Assembly: GCF_014170375.1 (NCBI RefSeq)
Contig: NZ_LZZW01000011.1
Location: 186,001 to 250,000, forward strand
Reading direction: 5' to 3'
Length of the DNA stretch: 64,000 nt
Source: Variovorax sp. UMC13
GTDB taxonomy: Bacteria; Pseudomonadota; Gammaproteobacteria; Burkholderiales; Burkholderiaceae_C
In this document: positions 1 to 7,983 of the stretch, one piece after another
Position numbering within the stretch: position 1 is the stretch's first letter
Layout: every line of letters begins with the position of its first letter
Notes under the pieces: model-generated
What the model saw: the letters and a program-made list of their open reading frames with translations, nothing else
Told to the model about the DNA's origin: nothing
The model's database searches: none
Position numbers and translations under genes: made by a program

Positions 1-377
1 AGCCCCAGCGCGGCGCGCACCAGGATGGCCGAGCCCAGGTGCTGCGCGAACAGGTGCGACACCGCCAGCAGCAGGTACAGCGGGATCACGATGTCGACGA
101 AGCGGCGCAGCCCGTACTGGTAGCGCACCTTGGTCAGCAGCAGCGAGGCCGTGATGTTGGTGGCGAAGTAGGCGGTGGTGAGCCAGCTCGCCTCGGTGGC
201 GGTGGCGCCGAGCGCGCCCTGGATGCCGCTCAGGTTCGAGTTGACCAGGTTCACGCCCAGCCCCTGCGTGAGCGCGAGCAGCAGCGACACCGCGCCGAAG
301 GCCACGCCTTCGCGCACGCTGTAGGGCGCGGCCTCGGGCACGGCCGGTGCTGCGGTGTCGACGGCCTGCTCGCTCAT
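1..377 (-). CDS. MFS transporter, N-terminal part (gene runs off the window)
   Basis: The start codon is the ATG whose complement lies at 375-377; the gene continues past base 1, so only about 125 N-terminal residues are seen. After a short Ala/Pro-rich cytoplasmic tail there are hydrophobic segments separated by a loop (about residues 28-46, 62-82 and 97-115). The loop NLSGIQGALGATATEASWL, followed by LTTAYFATN, is typical of drug-efflux MFS proteins of the DHA2/EmrB type (family knowledge). It overlaps the upstream TetR gene by four bases (ATGA), so the two form one operon and the regulator probably controls its own exporter. The substrate cannot be told from this fragment. Confidence 0.8.
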   Translation of the reverse strand, partial: MSEQAVDTAAPAVPEAAPYSVREGVAFGAVSLLLALTQGLGVNLVNSNLSGIQGALGATATEASWLTTAYFATNITASLLLTKVRYQYGLRRFVDIVIPLYLLLAVSHLFAQHLGSAILVRAALG

Positions 378-985
378 CTCGCCGTGTCCTTGCCGGGCGC
401 GCGCGTGAGCGGCAGCACCAGGCCGTCGATGAAGCGCGCGATCGAGGCGCGGCTGACCTTCTGGTTGCGCGTGTTGTAGCGGTACAGGATCATGGCCGGC
501 ACCAGGTCGAGCAGCATGTCCATGTCCTCCGGCGCCGCGATCTCGCCGCGCGCGACCGCGCGCTCGACCAGCGCGCGCACCTTGGCGCGGCGCGCCGTGA
601 GCCGCTCGGGCGTGACCTTCTCGGTCCAGGCCATGTGCTGGCGCACGTTGCCCAGCATCTCCTGCACCGCCGCCTGCATCACGTGGTTGCCCAAGCCGTA
701 GTAGTGCTCGTAGACCTTGGCCAGGTCGCCGCGCAGCGAGCCGGTGTCGACCTCCACGTCGATGGGCGAATGCAGCGTGAGCGCATCGGCCAGCAGTTCG
801 TCCTTGGACTTCCAGCGCCGGTAGAGCGAGGCCTTGCCCGCGCCCGCGCGCTGCGCCACCGCGTCCATGGTCACGGCATGGATGCCGGACTCGCCCAGGA
901 TCTCCATCGCGGCGCGCAGGATGCTGGCGTCGAGCGCGGCATCGCGCGGGCGGCCGGGGGTGGGCAGGGGCGTGTCGGTGGTCAT
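374..985 (-). CDS. TetR/AcrR family transcriptional regulator
   Basis: 203 residues, the usual size for TetR regulators. The N-terminal helix-turn-helix spans about residues 15-62 (AVTMDAVAQRAGAGKASLYRRW is split over helices 2-3; the recognition part AGKASLYRRWKSKDELL is textbook TetR). A helical ligand-binding domain follows and resembles the TetR_C C-terminal group, with VQEMLGNVRQH at about residue 120. The ATG at 985 is chosen because it gives a compact protein just after a promoter-like region; the open frame extending far upstream is a GC-rich shadow over the divergent LysR gene. It is translationally coupled to the downstream MFS gene and probably represses both. The inducer is unknown. 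Confidence 0.92.
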   Translation of the reverse strand: MTTDTPLPTPGRPRDAALDASILRAAMEILGESGIHAVTMDAVAQRAGAGKASLYRRWKSKDELLADALTLHSPIDVEVDTGSLRGDLAKVYEHYYGLGNHVMQAAVQEMLGNVRQHMAWTEKVTPERLTARRAKVRALVERAVARGEIAAPEDMDMLLDLVPAMILYRYNTRNQKVSRASIARFIDGLVLPLTRAPGKDTAR

Positions 986-1000
986 GGAGATAACGGAACG

Positions 1001-1033
1001 ATGTAGTTTCGAAACTCTATTGTATCGAAACAT
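1001..1033. promoter_or_regulatory. Probable TetR operator and minus-strand -10 box
   Basis: A perfect 10-bp palindrome GTTTCGAAAC lies at 1006-1015, and a second copy of its core, in TGTATCGAAACAT (1021-1033), follows in the space between the TetR and LysR genes. A minus-strand -10 candidate TACAAT (complement at 1019-1024) sits between the two, so a bound repressor would block the TetR-MFS promoter. The assignment to this TetR is inferred from position. Confidence 0.55.
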
Positions 1034-1078
1034 CGGATTTCCCGCTGGCGCCGGCCGTGCTCCCCATAATCGCCCCCG

Positions 1079-2002
1079 ATGGACCGCCTCACCCAACTCG
1101 AATCCTTCGTCTCGGTCGCGACCCGCGGCAGCCTCACGGCGGCCGCCAAGGCCGAGGGGGTGGCGCCGGCCATCATCGGCCGGCGCATCGACGCGCTGGA
1201 GGAACGGCTGGGCGTCAAGCTGCTGCTGCGCACCACGCGGCGCCTCACGCTGACCCACGAGGGCAGCGCCTACCTCGAGGACTGCCAGCGCCTGCTGGCG
1301 GAGTTCGCCAACGCCGAGGCCAGCGTCAGCGCCGGCGGGGTCAAGGCCAGCGGCCACCTGCGGGTCACGGCGCCGGCCGGCTTCGGGCGCCGCCACGTGG
1401 CGCCGCTGGTGCCGCGTTTCCACGCGCTGCATCCGGAGGTCACGATCTCGCTCAACCTGAGCGACCGGGTGGTCGACGTGGCGGGCGAGAGCTTCGACTG
1501 CGCGGTGCGCGTGGGCGACCTGCCCGACTCCTCGCTGGTGAGCCTGCGCCTGGCCGACAACCGCCGGCGCTGCGTGGCCACGCCCGAGTTCCTGCGCCGC
1601 CATGGCATGCCGCGCCATCCTTCGGAGCTGGCGCGCTTCGCCTGCCTCACGCTGTCGAGCGATGCCTCGCAGACTCGCGGCTGGGCATTTCGCGTGGCCT
1701 CGGCCCAGGGCGAGGCCGAGATCGTCCACATGAAACCGACCGGCCCGCTCGACTGCTCCGACGGCCAGGTGCTGCACGACTGGTGCCTGGCCGGCCACGG
1801 CATTGCCTGGCGCAGCAGCTGGGAGATCGAGGCCGAGGTCGAGGCCGGGCTGCTGGTGCCGCTGCTCGACGACTACGCGGCGCCGCCCAACGGCATCTAC
1901 GCGGTGTTCCCCCAGCGCAAGCATCTGGCGCTGCGGGTGCGGCTGTGGCTGGATTTCCTCAAGGCCGAGTACGGCCGGCCGGAGTTCTGGACGACCGGAT
2001 AG
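1079..2002 (+). CDS. LysR family transcriptional regulator
   Basis: 307 residues, full length for LysR. The N-terminal winged helix (about residues 1-60) starts MDRLTQLESFVSVATRGS and contains the helix-turn-helix AAAKAEGVAPAIIGRRIDAL. The rest is a substrate-binding domain (LysR_substrate) of the CrgA/AaeR-like subgroup (GHLRVTAPAGFGRRHVAP, FDCAVRVGDLPDSSLV). It is transcribed away from the TetR gene with 93 bases between them. The next gene on the same strand (DUF2214) begins 51 bases downstream and may be co-transcribed. The regulated pathway is unknown. Confidence 0.9.
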   Translation: MDRLTQLESFVSVATRGSLTAAAKAEGVAPAIIGRRIDALEERLGVKLLLRTTRRLTLTHEGSAYLEDCQRLLAEFANAEASVSAGGVKASGHLRVTAPAGFGRRHVAPLVPRFHALHPEVTISLNLSDRVVDVAGESFDCAVRVGDLPDSSLVSLRLADNRRRCVATPEFLRRHGMPRHPSELARFACLTLSSDASQTRGWAFRVASAQGEAEIVHMKPTGPLDCSDGQVLHDWCLAGHGIAWRSSWEIEAEVEAGLLVPLLDDYAAPPNGIYAVFPQRKHLALRVRLWLDFLKAEYGRPEFWTTG

Positions 2003-2053
2003 CGGCACAATCGGCCGCACCGTCCGACCCCTTGACGAAGAAGAGAGCCATCG

Positions 2054-2506
2054 ATGACCCTCGAAGCCATCCTCGCCTACCTGCACATCCTGGCCATCCT
2101 CACGATGGTCGTGTTCGTCTCCAGCGAAGCCGCGCTGTGCCGCGTGCAGTGGCTCAACGCCGCCGTGGTCGAGCGCCTGGCCACGGTGGACCGGGTCTAC
2201 GGCATCGCGGCGGTCGCGGTGCTGGCCACCGGCATCGCCCGCACGCTGCTGGGTGTCAAGGGCACGGCCTGGTACTGGACCCACCCGCTGCTGCACGTGA
2301 AGCTCACCTTGTTCATCGTGGTCGGCCTCGTCTCGATCTTCCCCACGCTGACCTACCTGCGCTGGCGCAAGACGCTGCGCGCGACCGGTGCCTTGCCGGC
2401 CGCCGCCGAGGTCGCGAAGACGCGCAAGCTGGTGATGGTGCAGGCGCACCTGATCGCGGTGATCCCGCTGTTCGCCGTCTTCCTGGCGCGCGGCTTCGGC
2501 AAGTAG
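2054..2506 (+). CDS. DUF2214 family inner-membrane protein
   Basis: 150 residues with four predicted membrane helices (about 5-25, 49-68, 80-99 and 128-147). The pattern AYLHILAILTMVVFVSSEAALCR near the N-terminus and LLHVKLTLFIVVGL in the middle matches the DUF2214 family, whose function is not established. The start ATG at 2054 is preceded by the purine-rich GAAGAAGAGAG. A convergent hairpin separates it from the PsiF-like gene. Assignment to DUF2214 is from memory of the family pattern. Confidence 0.75.
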   Translation: MTLEAILAYLHILAILTMVVFVSSEAALCRVQWLNAAVVERLATVDRVYGIAAVAVLATGIARTLLGVKGTAWYWTHPLLHVKLTLFIVVGLVSIFPTLTYLRWRKTLRATGALPAAAEVAKTRKLVMVQAHLIAVIPLFAVFLARGFGK

Positions 2507-2520
2507 CACCCGCCATGACA

Positions 2521-2543
2521 AAGGCCCGCACGCGGCGGGCCTT
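2521..2543. terminator. Convergent hairpin between DUF2214 and PsiF-like genes
   Basis: The 9-bp stem AAGGCCCGC / GCGGGCCTT has a 5-base loop and lies between two convergent genes. There is no clear U-tract, so it may work as a bidirectional stem or with Rho. Confidence 0.5.
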
Positions 2544-2572
2544 CGGTCAGCGGCTGTCCGCGCCTCGCGGTG

Positions 2573-2911
2573 TCAGCCCTTGGCGGCGTCCGCTTCGCAC
2601 TTCTTGACGAAGCTGTTCTTGGCGGCGCCGGCCAGGGGCTTGCCGTTCTTGTCGATGGCCTTGGCGGCGCAGGCGGGTGCCGAGGCGGCCTTGGCGTCCT
2701 TCTCACACTTCTTCACAAAACTGGTCTTGGCGGCGCCGGCCAGGGCCTTGCCGTTCTTGTCGACGGCCTTGGCGTCGCAGGTGGCGCCGGCGGCCGCGGT
2801 GGCGGCGGGCGCGGCTGCCGGTGCGGCGGCCTTGTCCTGCGCATAGGCGCTGAAGGAGAGGCAGGCGCCCAGCGCGATGGTGGAGGCGACCAGGGAAAGG
2901 AGCTTTTTCAT
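2573..2911 (-). CDS. PsiF-repeat periplasmic protein
   Basis: 112 residues. The N-terminus MKKLLSLVASTIALGACLSFSAYAQ is a Sec signal peptide (probable cleavage after AYA). The mature part has an Ala-rich stretch and then two copies of a PsiF-type repeat, each containing a Cys, a DKNGK(A/P)LAGAAK motif and the ending SFVKKCE. PsiF repeats occur in small phosphate-starvation-linked proteins of unknown function in E. coli (family knowledge). The two repeats are nearly identical in sequence, suggesting recent internal duplication. It is a single gene, divergent from argS, with a good AAAGGAG Shine-Dalgarno site upstream of ATG 2911. Confidence 0.88.
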   Translation of the reverse strand: MKKLLSLVASTIALGACLSFSAYAQDKAAAPAAAPAATAAAGATCDAKAVDKNGKALAGAAKTSFVKKCEKDAKAASAPACAAKAIDKNGKPLAGAAKNSFVKKCEADAAKG

Positions 2912-3043
2912 GATGGGATGTGTCCTTGCAAGGTTGGTTGTGACCCGTGCCCCACCCTGGGGCGAGCCATCCTAACGGGCCACGGCAACGATCGGATGAC
3001 GATCGTCAACGGGGCTCGGGTTTGCCCCCGGTAAAATCCGGCG

Positions 3044-4729
3044 ATGCTATTGGTCAAACAGGAGCTGCTCGCGGCGCTCGCGAACACGCTCGAATCCTTT
3101 TCCCCCGGTGCCGGTGCCAAGGCGATCTTCGAATCGCCCAAGGTCGCGGCGCACGGCGATTTCGCCAGCACGGCGGCGATGCAGCTCGCCAAGCCCCTGG
3201 GGCGCAAGCCGCGCGAGCTGGCCGAGGAACTCAGCGCCGCGCTGCGCGCCACGCCGGCCTTCGGCCAGTGGGTCGATGCGGTCGAGATCGCCGGCCCGGG
3301 CTTCCTCAACATCCGGCTCAAGACGGCCGCCAAGCAGCAGATCGTGCGCGAGGTGCTGGCCGCTGGCGAGGCCTTCGGCCGCCAGCCGGCGCGCGGCGAG
3401 CGCGTGCTGGTCGAGTTCGTCTCGGCCAACCCGACCGGCCCGCTGCACGTCGGCCACGGCCGCCAGGCGGCGCTGGGCGACGCGATCTGCAGCCTGCTGA
3501 GCACCCAGGGCCAGGACGTCTACCGCGAGTTCTATTACAACGACGCCGGCGTCCAGATCCAGACGCTGGCCCACAGCACCCAGCTGCGGCTGCAGGGCTT
3601 CAAGCCGGGCGACGCCGAATGGCCGAGCGGCGAGAAGGCCGCGGCCTACAACGGCGACTACATCGCCGACATCGCCGAAGACTTCAAGGCGAAGAAGACC
3701 GTCAGCGCCGACGACCGTGCCTACACGGCCAGCGGAGACGTCGAGGACATCGATTCGATCCGCCAGTTCGCGGTGGCCTACCTGCGGCGCGAGCAGGACC
3801 TGGACCTCCAGGCCTTCCAGGTCAAGTTCGACAACTACTACCTCGAGTCCAGCCTCTACACCAGCGGCCGCGTGGCCGCCACGGTGCAGAAGCTGATCGA
3901 CGCCGGCAAGACCTACGAGCAGGACGGCGCGCTGTGGCTCCGGTCGACCGAGTACGGCGACGACAAGGACCGCGTCATGCGCAAGCAGGACGGCACGTAC
4001 ACCTACTTCGTGCCCGACGTGGCCTATCACATCGCCAAGTGGGAGCGCGGCTTCCACAAGGTCGTGAACATCCAGGGCACCGACCACCACGGCACGATCG
4101 CGCGGGTGCGCGCGGGCCTGCAGGCGGCCGGCGTCGGCATCCCGGCCGGCTACCCCGACTACGTGCTGCACACCATGGTGCGCGTGGTCAAGGGCGGCGA
4201 AGAGGTCAAGATCAGCAAGCGCGCCGGCAGCTACGTCACGCTGCGCGACCTGATCGAATGGACCAGCACCGACGCGGTGCGCTTCTTCCTGCTCTCGCGC
4301 AAGCCCGACACCGAATACACCTTCGACATCGACCTCGCGGTGGCGAAGAACAACGACAACCCGGTCTACTACGTGCAGTACGCGCATGCGCGCATCTGCT
4401 CGGTGCTGGCGGCCTGGGGCGGCGACGTGGCCGCGCTGCAGGGCGTCGACCTGTCGGCGCTCGAGAGCCCGGCCGCGCAGGCGCTGATGCTGCTCTTGGC
4501 CAAGTACCCGGCCATGCTGACGGCCGCGGCGGCCGACTTCGCGCCGCACGACGTGACCTTCTACCTGCGTGAGCTGGCGGCCAGCTACCACAGCTACTAC
4601 GACGCCGAACGCATCCTGGTCGACGACGAGGCGGTCAAGAAGGCCCGGCTGGCGCTGGTCGCCGCCACCGCGCAGGTGCTGCACAATGGCCTCGCGGTGC
4701 TCGGCGTCAGTGCGCCGCGCAAGATGTGA
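3044..4729 (+). CDS. argS: Arginyl-tRNA synthetase
   Basis: 561 residues, normal for class I ArgRS. The N-terminal additional domain (about 1-110) is followed by the catalytic Rossmann fold with the HIGH-type signature HVGH (residues 135-138, in [14 protein letters not shown]). The KMSKS loop is replaced by KISKR (389-393), and the DALR anticodon-binding domain closes the protein. It charges tRNA-Arg in the cytoplasm. ATG 3044 is used because it gives the expected N-terminus; there is no strong Shine-Dalgarno site directly before it. The SPOR gene begins 14 bases after its stop and may share its transcript. Confidence 0.98.
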   Translation: MLLVKQELLAALANTLESFSPGAGAKAIFESPKVAAHGDFASTAAMQLAKPLGRKPRELAEELSAALRATPAFGQWVDAVEIAGPGFLNIRLKTAAKQQIVREVLAAGEAFGRQPARGERVLVEFVSANPTGPLHVGHGRQAALGDAICSLLSTQGQDVYREFYYNDAGVQIQTLAHSTQLRLQGFKPGDAEWPSGEKAAAYNGDYIADIAEDFKAKKTVSADDRAYTASGDVEDIDSIRQFAVAYLRREQDLDLQAFQVKFDNYYLESSLYTSGRVAATVQKLIDAGKTYEQDGALWLRSTEYGDDKDRVMRKQDGTYTYFVPDVAYHIAKWERGFHKVVNIQGTDHHGTIARVRAGLQAAGVGIPAGYPDYVLHTMVRVVKGGEEVKISKRAGSYVTLRDLIEWTSTDAVRFFLLSRKPDTEYTFDIDLAVAKNNDNPVYYVQYAHARICSVLAAWGGDVAALQGVDLSALESPAAQALMLLLAKYPAMLTAAAADFAPHDVTFYLRELAASYHSYYDAERILVDDEAVKKARLALVAATAQVLHNGLAVLGVSAPRKM

Positions 4730-4743
4730 ACCCTTCCTCACCC

Positions 4744-5442
4744 ATGAAAACAAGACAACGCGGCAACACGGCCATCGGCCTGATCATCGGCATCGTGCTG
4801 GGGCTCGGCGTCGCGCTCGGCATCGCGGTCTACGTGACCAAGGTGCCGATCCCCTTCATGACCAAGACCCAGCGCGGCGGCGCCGAGCAGGACGAGGCCG
4901 AGGCGCGCAAGAACCGCGACTGGAACCCGAACGCACCGCTGTCGGGCAAGCCCTCGGCACGGCCGGCCACGCCGCCCGAAACCTCGCAGCCGGCCTCGGC
5001 CGGGCCGCTCAATCCGCCCTCGACCGGCCCGGTGCCGGTGGTGGTGCCGCCCGATGCCTCCGGCACGGCGCAGCCGGCCAAGCCGCGCACCGTGTCGCCG
5101 GCCGAAGTCGCCAAGCCCTCGACCTCGGCCGATCCGCTGGGCGACCTGGCGCGCGCGCGTGCCGGTGCCGTCGGCCCGGTCGGCACCGTCGGCGACGGAC
5201 CCGATCCCTTCGTCTACTTCGTGCAGGCCGGCGCCTTCCGCACCACCGAGGACGCCGAGGCCCAGCGGGCGAAGATGTCGCTGATGGGCGTGGAAGCCCG
5301 GATCACCGAGCGCGAGCAGGCCGGACGCACGGTATTCCGTGTGCGTGCCGGGCCTTTCAACAAGAAGGAAGATGCCGACCGGCTCAAGTCGCGCCTCGAC
5401 GGTGGCGGCTTCGAATCCAATCTGGTGCGCGTTCAACGATAG
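4744..5442 (+). CDS. SPOR domain-containing membrane protein
   Basis: 232 residues. A short basic N-terminus is followed by one membrane helix (about residues 9-31, GLIIGIVLGLGVALGIAVYV). A long Pro/Ala-rich periplasmic linker leads to a C-terminal SPOR domain (about 155-232, beginning YFVQAGAF and ending with a second GPF-type half). SPOR domains bind denuded septal peptidoglycan, so a role at the division site (FtsN- or DedD-like) is likely. ATG 4744 is preferred over an upstream GTG because it begins the membrane-anchor region cleanly. It lies between argS and the DsbA-like gene. Confidence 0.88.
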   Translation: MKTRQRGNTAIGLIIGIVLGLGVALGIAVYVTKVPIPFMTKTQRGGAEQDEAEARKNRDWNPNAPLSGKPSARPATPPETSQPASAGPLNPPSTGPVPVVVPPDASGTAQPAKPRTVSPAEVAKPSTSADPLGDLARARAGAVGPVGTVGDGPDPFVYFVQAGAFRTTEDAEAQRAKMSLMGVEARITEREQAGRTVFRVRAGPFNKKEDADRLKSRLDGGGFESNLVRVQR

Positions 5443-5547
5443 GCGCAGGGCCTCGGCCCGATGCGATGTCGCGCGGCCCTCGATTTCTTCGGTGCGGGAA
5501 CTCCGCACCGGCCTCGCGGCTCTGTCAGCCGCACTGGAGAACCTTTG

Positions 5548-6201
5548 ATGATGAAACGCCGTGACTTTTCGCTGACCGCCGCCTCGGTGGCGCTGCTTCC
5601 CTTCGCCGCCACCGGCGTGCAGGCCCAGGGCCGCGCACCCAAGGCCGGCACCGACTACATCGTGCTGGGCAAGCGGGCGCCGGTCGACACGCCCGCGGGC
5701 AAGGTCGAAGTGGTCGAATTCTTCTCTTACAACTGCCCGCATTGCGCCGCCTTCGAGCCGCGCCTGGAGACCTGGGTCAAGCAGCTGCCGGCCGACGTGG
5801 TGTTCCGCCGCATCCCGGTGCCTTTCGTGGGCAACGACACCGAACCCAAGCAGCGCCTCTACTACGCGCTCGAAGCCATGGGCAAGGTCGACGAGTTCCA
5901 GATGAAGCTGTTCCAGGCCATCCACCAGCAGCGCCAGCCGCTGTTCGGCGACGCCGCGATCGTGGCCTGGTTCGAGAAGCAGCCCGGCTTCGACGCGAAG
6001 AAGTTCGCCGACCTGTACAAGTCCTTCTCGGTGGCCGGCAAGGCCAAGCGCGCGACCCAGCTCACGGCCGACTACCAGGTCGCGGGCGTGCCCGCACTGG
6101 GCGTGGCCGGCCGCTGGTACATCGACGGCGATACGGCCGGCTCGCTGGACCGTGCGCTGGAAGTCACCAACGCGCTGATCGCCGAAGCGCGCAAGTCCTG
6201 A
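5548..6201 (+). CDS. DsbA-family thiol:disulfide interchange protein
   Basis: 217 residues. The N-terminus MMKRRDFSLTAASVALLPF has a twin-arginine type motif (RRDFSL) followed by a hydrophobic stretch and AQA-like cleavage near residue 27, so export may go through Tat rather than Sec. The thioredoxin fold carries the active site CPHC (residues 63-66, in FFSYNCPHCAAFE) and the cis-Pro loop VAGVPALGV. It should oxidise periplasmic cysteines. The start 5548 is set by GGAG eight bases upstream. A good Rho-independent terminator follows. The gene symbol is not assigned because several DsbA paralogues are common in this group. Confidence 0.92.
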   Translation: MMKRRDFSLTAASVALLPFAATGVQAQGRAPKAGTDYIVLGKRAPVDTPAGKVEVVEFFSYNCPHCAAFEPRLETWVKQLPADVVFRRIPVPFVGNDTEPKQRLYYALEAMGKVDEFQMKLFQAIHQQRQPLFGDAAIVAWFEKQPGFDAKKFADLYKSFSVAGKAKRATQLTADYQVAGVPALGVAGRWYIDGDTAGSLDRALEVTNALIAEARKS

Positions 6202-6234
6202 AGCGCCGCGGTTTGTGCGGCTCCGCCCGGAACC

Positions 6235-6257
6235 AGCCCGCTTCGGCGGGCTTTTTC
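6235..6257 (+). terminator. Rho-independent terminator after the DsbA-like gene
   Basis: Stem AGCCCGC / GCGGGCT (7 bp) with a TTCG tetraloop, followed by TTTT. It separates the argS-SPOR-dsbA unit from lptA. Confidence 0.85.
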
Positions 6258-6319
6258 GTCTGCGCAACCGATGCGGCGCCCCGTGCCGCATACAATGATC
6301 GAGCAAGTTTCGTGCCTCT

Positions 6320-7015
6320 ATGACCTCGCGCCCCACCTCCCCACTCCTCTCCCTCCTGCGCGCCGGCGCTGCCGTGCTGATGCTGGCCTGCGCCGCTTTT
6401 CCGGCCCTGGCCGAGAAGGCCGACCGGACCAAGCCGATGAACATCGAGGCCGACGCGATGCGCTATGACGACCTCCAGCAGACCAGCGTGTTCACCGGCA
6501 ACGTGGTGGTGACCAAGGGCACCATCCTGATCCGCGGCGCGCGCATCGACGTGCGCCAGGACCCCGAGGGCTACCAGTACGGCGTGGTCACGGCGGCCCC
6601 GGGCAAGCTGGCCTATTACAAGCAGAAGCGCGACACGGCCGACGACGAGTGGACCGAAGGCGAGGGCGAGGTCATCGAATACGACAGCCGGGCCGACAAC
6701 GTGAAGTTCATCCGCCGCGCGGTGATGCGTCGCCTGATCGGCGCCACGCCCAACGACGAGAGCAGCGGCGAACTGATCGTCTACGACCAGGGCAAGGACA
6801 CCTTCACCGTCAACGGCGCGAGCGCGGCGCCGGGCGCCAGCGTGACCGCCGGCGCGCCGGGCAGCCGGGTCCGCACCATCCTCACGCCCCGGGCCGCGGC
6901 CTCCGGCGCCGCCAAATCGTCGGCCACGCCGGCCCCCGCACCCGCCACCCCGACGCCCGCGCCGGGCCGTGGCCTGCGACCGAGCACCACGCTCGACGGA
7001 GGACCGCGCCCGTGA
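6320..7015 (+). CDS. lptA: LPS transport periplasmic protein LptA
   Basis: 231 residues. There is a Sec signal peptide (about 1-31, ending FPALAEKA). An OstA/LptA beta-jellyroll domain follows (about 35-165; [27 protein letters not shown] is the typical opening, shown here only as the start of the fold). The tail is rich in Pro/Ala and probably disordered. LptA forms the periplasmic bridge carrying lipopolysaccharide to the outer membrane. It overlaps lptB by GTGA and leads the lptA-lptB-rpoN unit. A -10 candidate TACAAT (6291-6296) lies upstream. Unlike in E. coli, lptC and kdsC do not precede it here; a DsbA gene and a terminator do. Confidence 0.92.
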   Translation: MTSRPTSPLLSLLRAGAAVLMLACAAFPALAEKADRTKPMNIEADAMRYDDLQQTSVFTGNVVVTKGTILIRGARIDVRQDPEGYQYGVVTAAPGKLAYYKQKRDTADDEWTEGEGEVIEYDSRADNVKFIRRAVMRRLIGATPNDESSGELIVYDQGKDTFTVNGASAAPGASVTAGAPGSRVRTILTPRAAASGAAKSSATPAPAPATPTPAPGRGLRPSTTLDGGPRP

Positions 7016-7830
7016 CCGACGGCAGCGTCAACACCGGGCGGATGTCGATCGACGGGACCGGCGCGGCCGATCCGTCGGTCAGCCGGCTGCAGGTGCGCGG
7101 CCTGCAGAAGCGCTACGGCAGCCGCCAGGTCGTCAAGGACGTGTCGCTGGACGTGCAGAAGGGCGAAGTGGTGGGCCTGCTGGGCCCCAACGGCGCCGGC
7201 AAGACCACCTCCTTCTACATGATCGTCGGGCTGGTGCGCGCCGATGCAGGCGAGATCAGCATCGACGGCGAACCGATCGCCCACATGCCGATCCATCGCC
7301 GCGCGCGCATGGGCCTGTCGTACCTGCCGCAGGAAGCCTCGATCTTCCGCAAGCTCACGGTGCAGGAGAACGTGCGGGCCGTGCTCGAGCTGCAGCGCGA
7401 ACCCGACGCCAAGGGCAAGCAGGCGCCGCTGTCGAGTGCGCGTGTCGAGCAGCGGCTCAACGAACTGCTGGCGGAACTGCGGGTCGACCACCTGCGTGAC
7501 TCGCCCGCGCTGGCGCTGTCGGGCGGTGAACGCCGCCGCGTCGAGATCGCCCGCGCACTGGCCACGCAGCCGCGCTTCATCCTGCTCGACGAGCCCTTCG
7601 CCGGCATCGACCCGATCGCGGTGATCGAGATCCAGCGCATCGTGAGCTTCCTCAAGGGCCGCGGCATCGGCGTGCTCATCACCGATCACAACGTGCGCGA
7701 GACCCTGGGCATCTGCGATCACGCGTTCATCATCAGCGACGGGCATGTGCTGGCACAAGGCACGCCTTCGGAGATCGTCGACAACGCCGAGGTACGCCGC
7801 GTGTACCTGGGCGAGCATTTCCGGATGTGA
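7012..7830 (+). CDS. lptB: LPS export ABC transporter ATP-binding protein LptB
   Basis: 272 residues from GTG 7012 (GGAGG upstream, GTGA overlap with lptA). An ATG at 7042 would remove ten non-conserved residues and is possible. ABC ATPase motifs are complete: Walker A GPNGAGKT (58-65), signature LSGGERR (about 168-174), Walker B FILLDEP (about 187-193) and switch His in LITDHNV (about 224). It powers LptFG extraction of lipopolysaccharide from the inner membrane. Compared with E. coli LptB it has an N-terminal extension and an insertion around [17 protein letters not shown], a feature of beta-proteobacterial homologues. Confidence 0.95.
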   Translation: MTDGSVNTGRMSIDGTGAADPSVSRLQVRGLQKRYGSRQVVKDVSLDVQKGEVVGLLGPNGAGKTTSFYMIVGLVRADAGEISIDGEPIAHMPIHRRARMGLSYLPQEASIFRKLTVQENVRAVLELQREPDAKGKQAPLSSARVEQRLNELLAELRVDHLRDSPALALSGGERRRVEIARALATQPRFILLDEPFAGIDPIAVIEIQRIVSFLKGRGIGVLITDHNVRETLGICDHAFIISDGHVLAQGTPSEIVDNAEVRRVYLGEHFRM

Positions 7831-7904
7831 CCGTGCGGCGAGGTCAAGGATGAACGTGGCCGTCATCCACGCGGAACTTCTTCGCGGGGGCCGCCGCGCA
7901 CGGC

Positions 7905-7975
7905 CGCCCGAAGCGGCCGGCCCGCCCCCGGTAGGGGGTTGGCGTAGCGCGAAGCGCGCAGCCTGGGGGGGAGCC
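7905..7975. repeat. GC-rich intergenic palindromic element between lptB and rpoN
   Basis: The lptB-rpoN gap contains nested inverted repeats: CCCCC ... GGGGG pairs around GGTAGGGGG and a small stem built on GCGCGAAGCGCGC. The look is that of a dispersed REP-like element; I could not check for other copies, and none is present in the rest of this window. It leaves only a few bases before the rpoN start codon, so it forms part of the rpoN leader. Confidence 0.45.
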
Positions 7976-7983
7976 ATTTTTCC

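Noticed and set aside
374..2521. 715-codon minus-strand frame ending in the TetR gene
   Set aside because: Only its last 203 codons form TetR; the rest is antisense to the LysR and DUF2214 genes.
2573..2911. The two near-identical PsiF units as a mobile repeat
   Set aside because: They are protein domain repeats in one frame, typical of the family.
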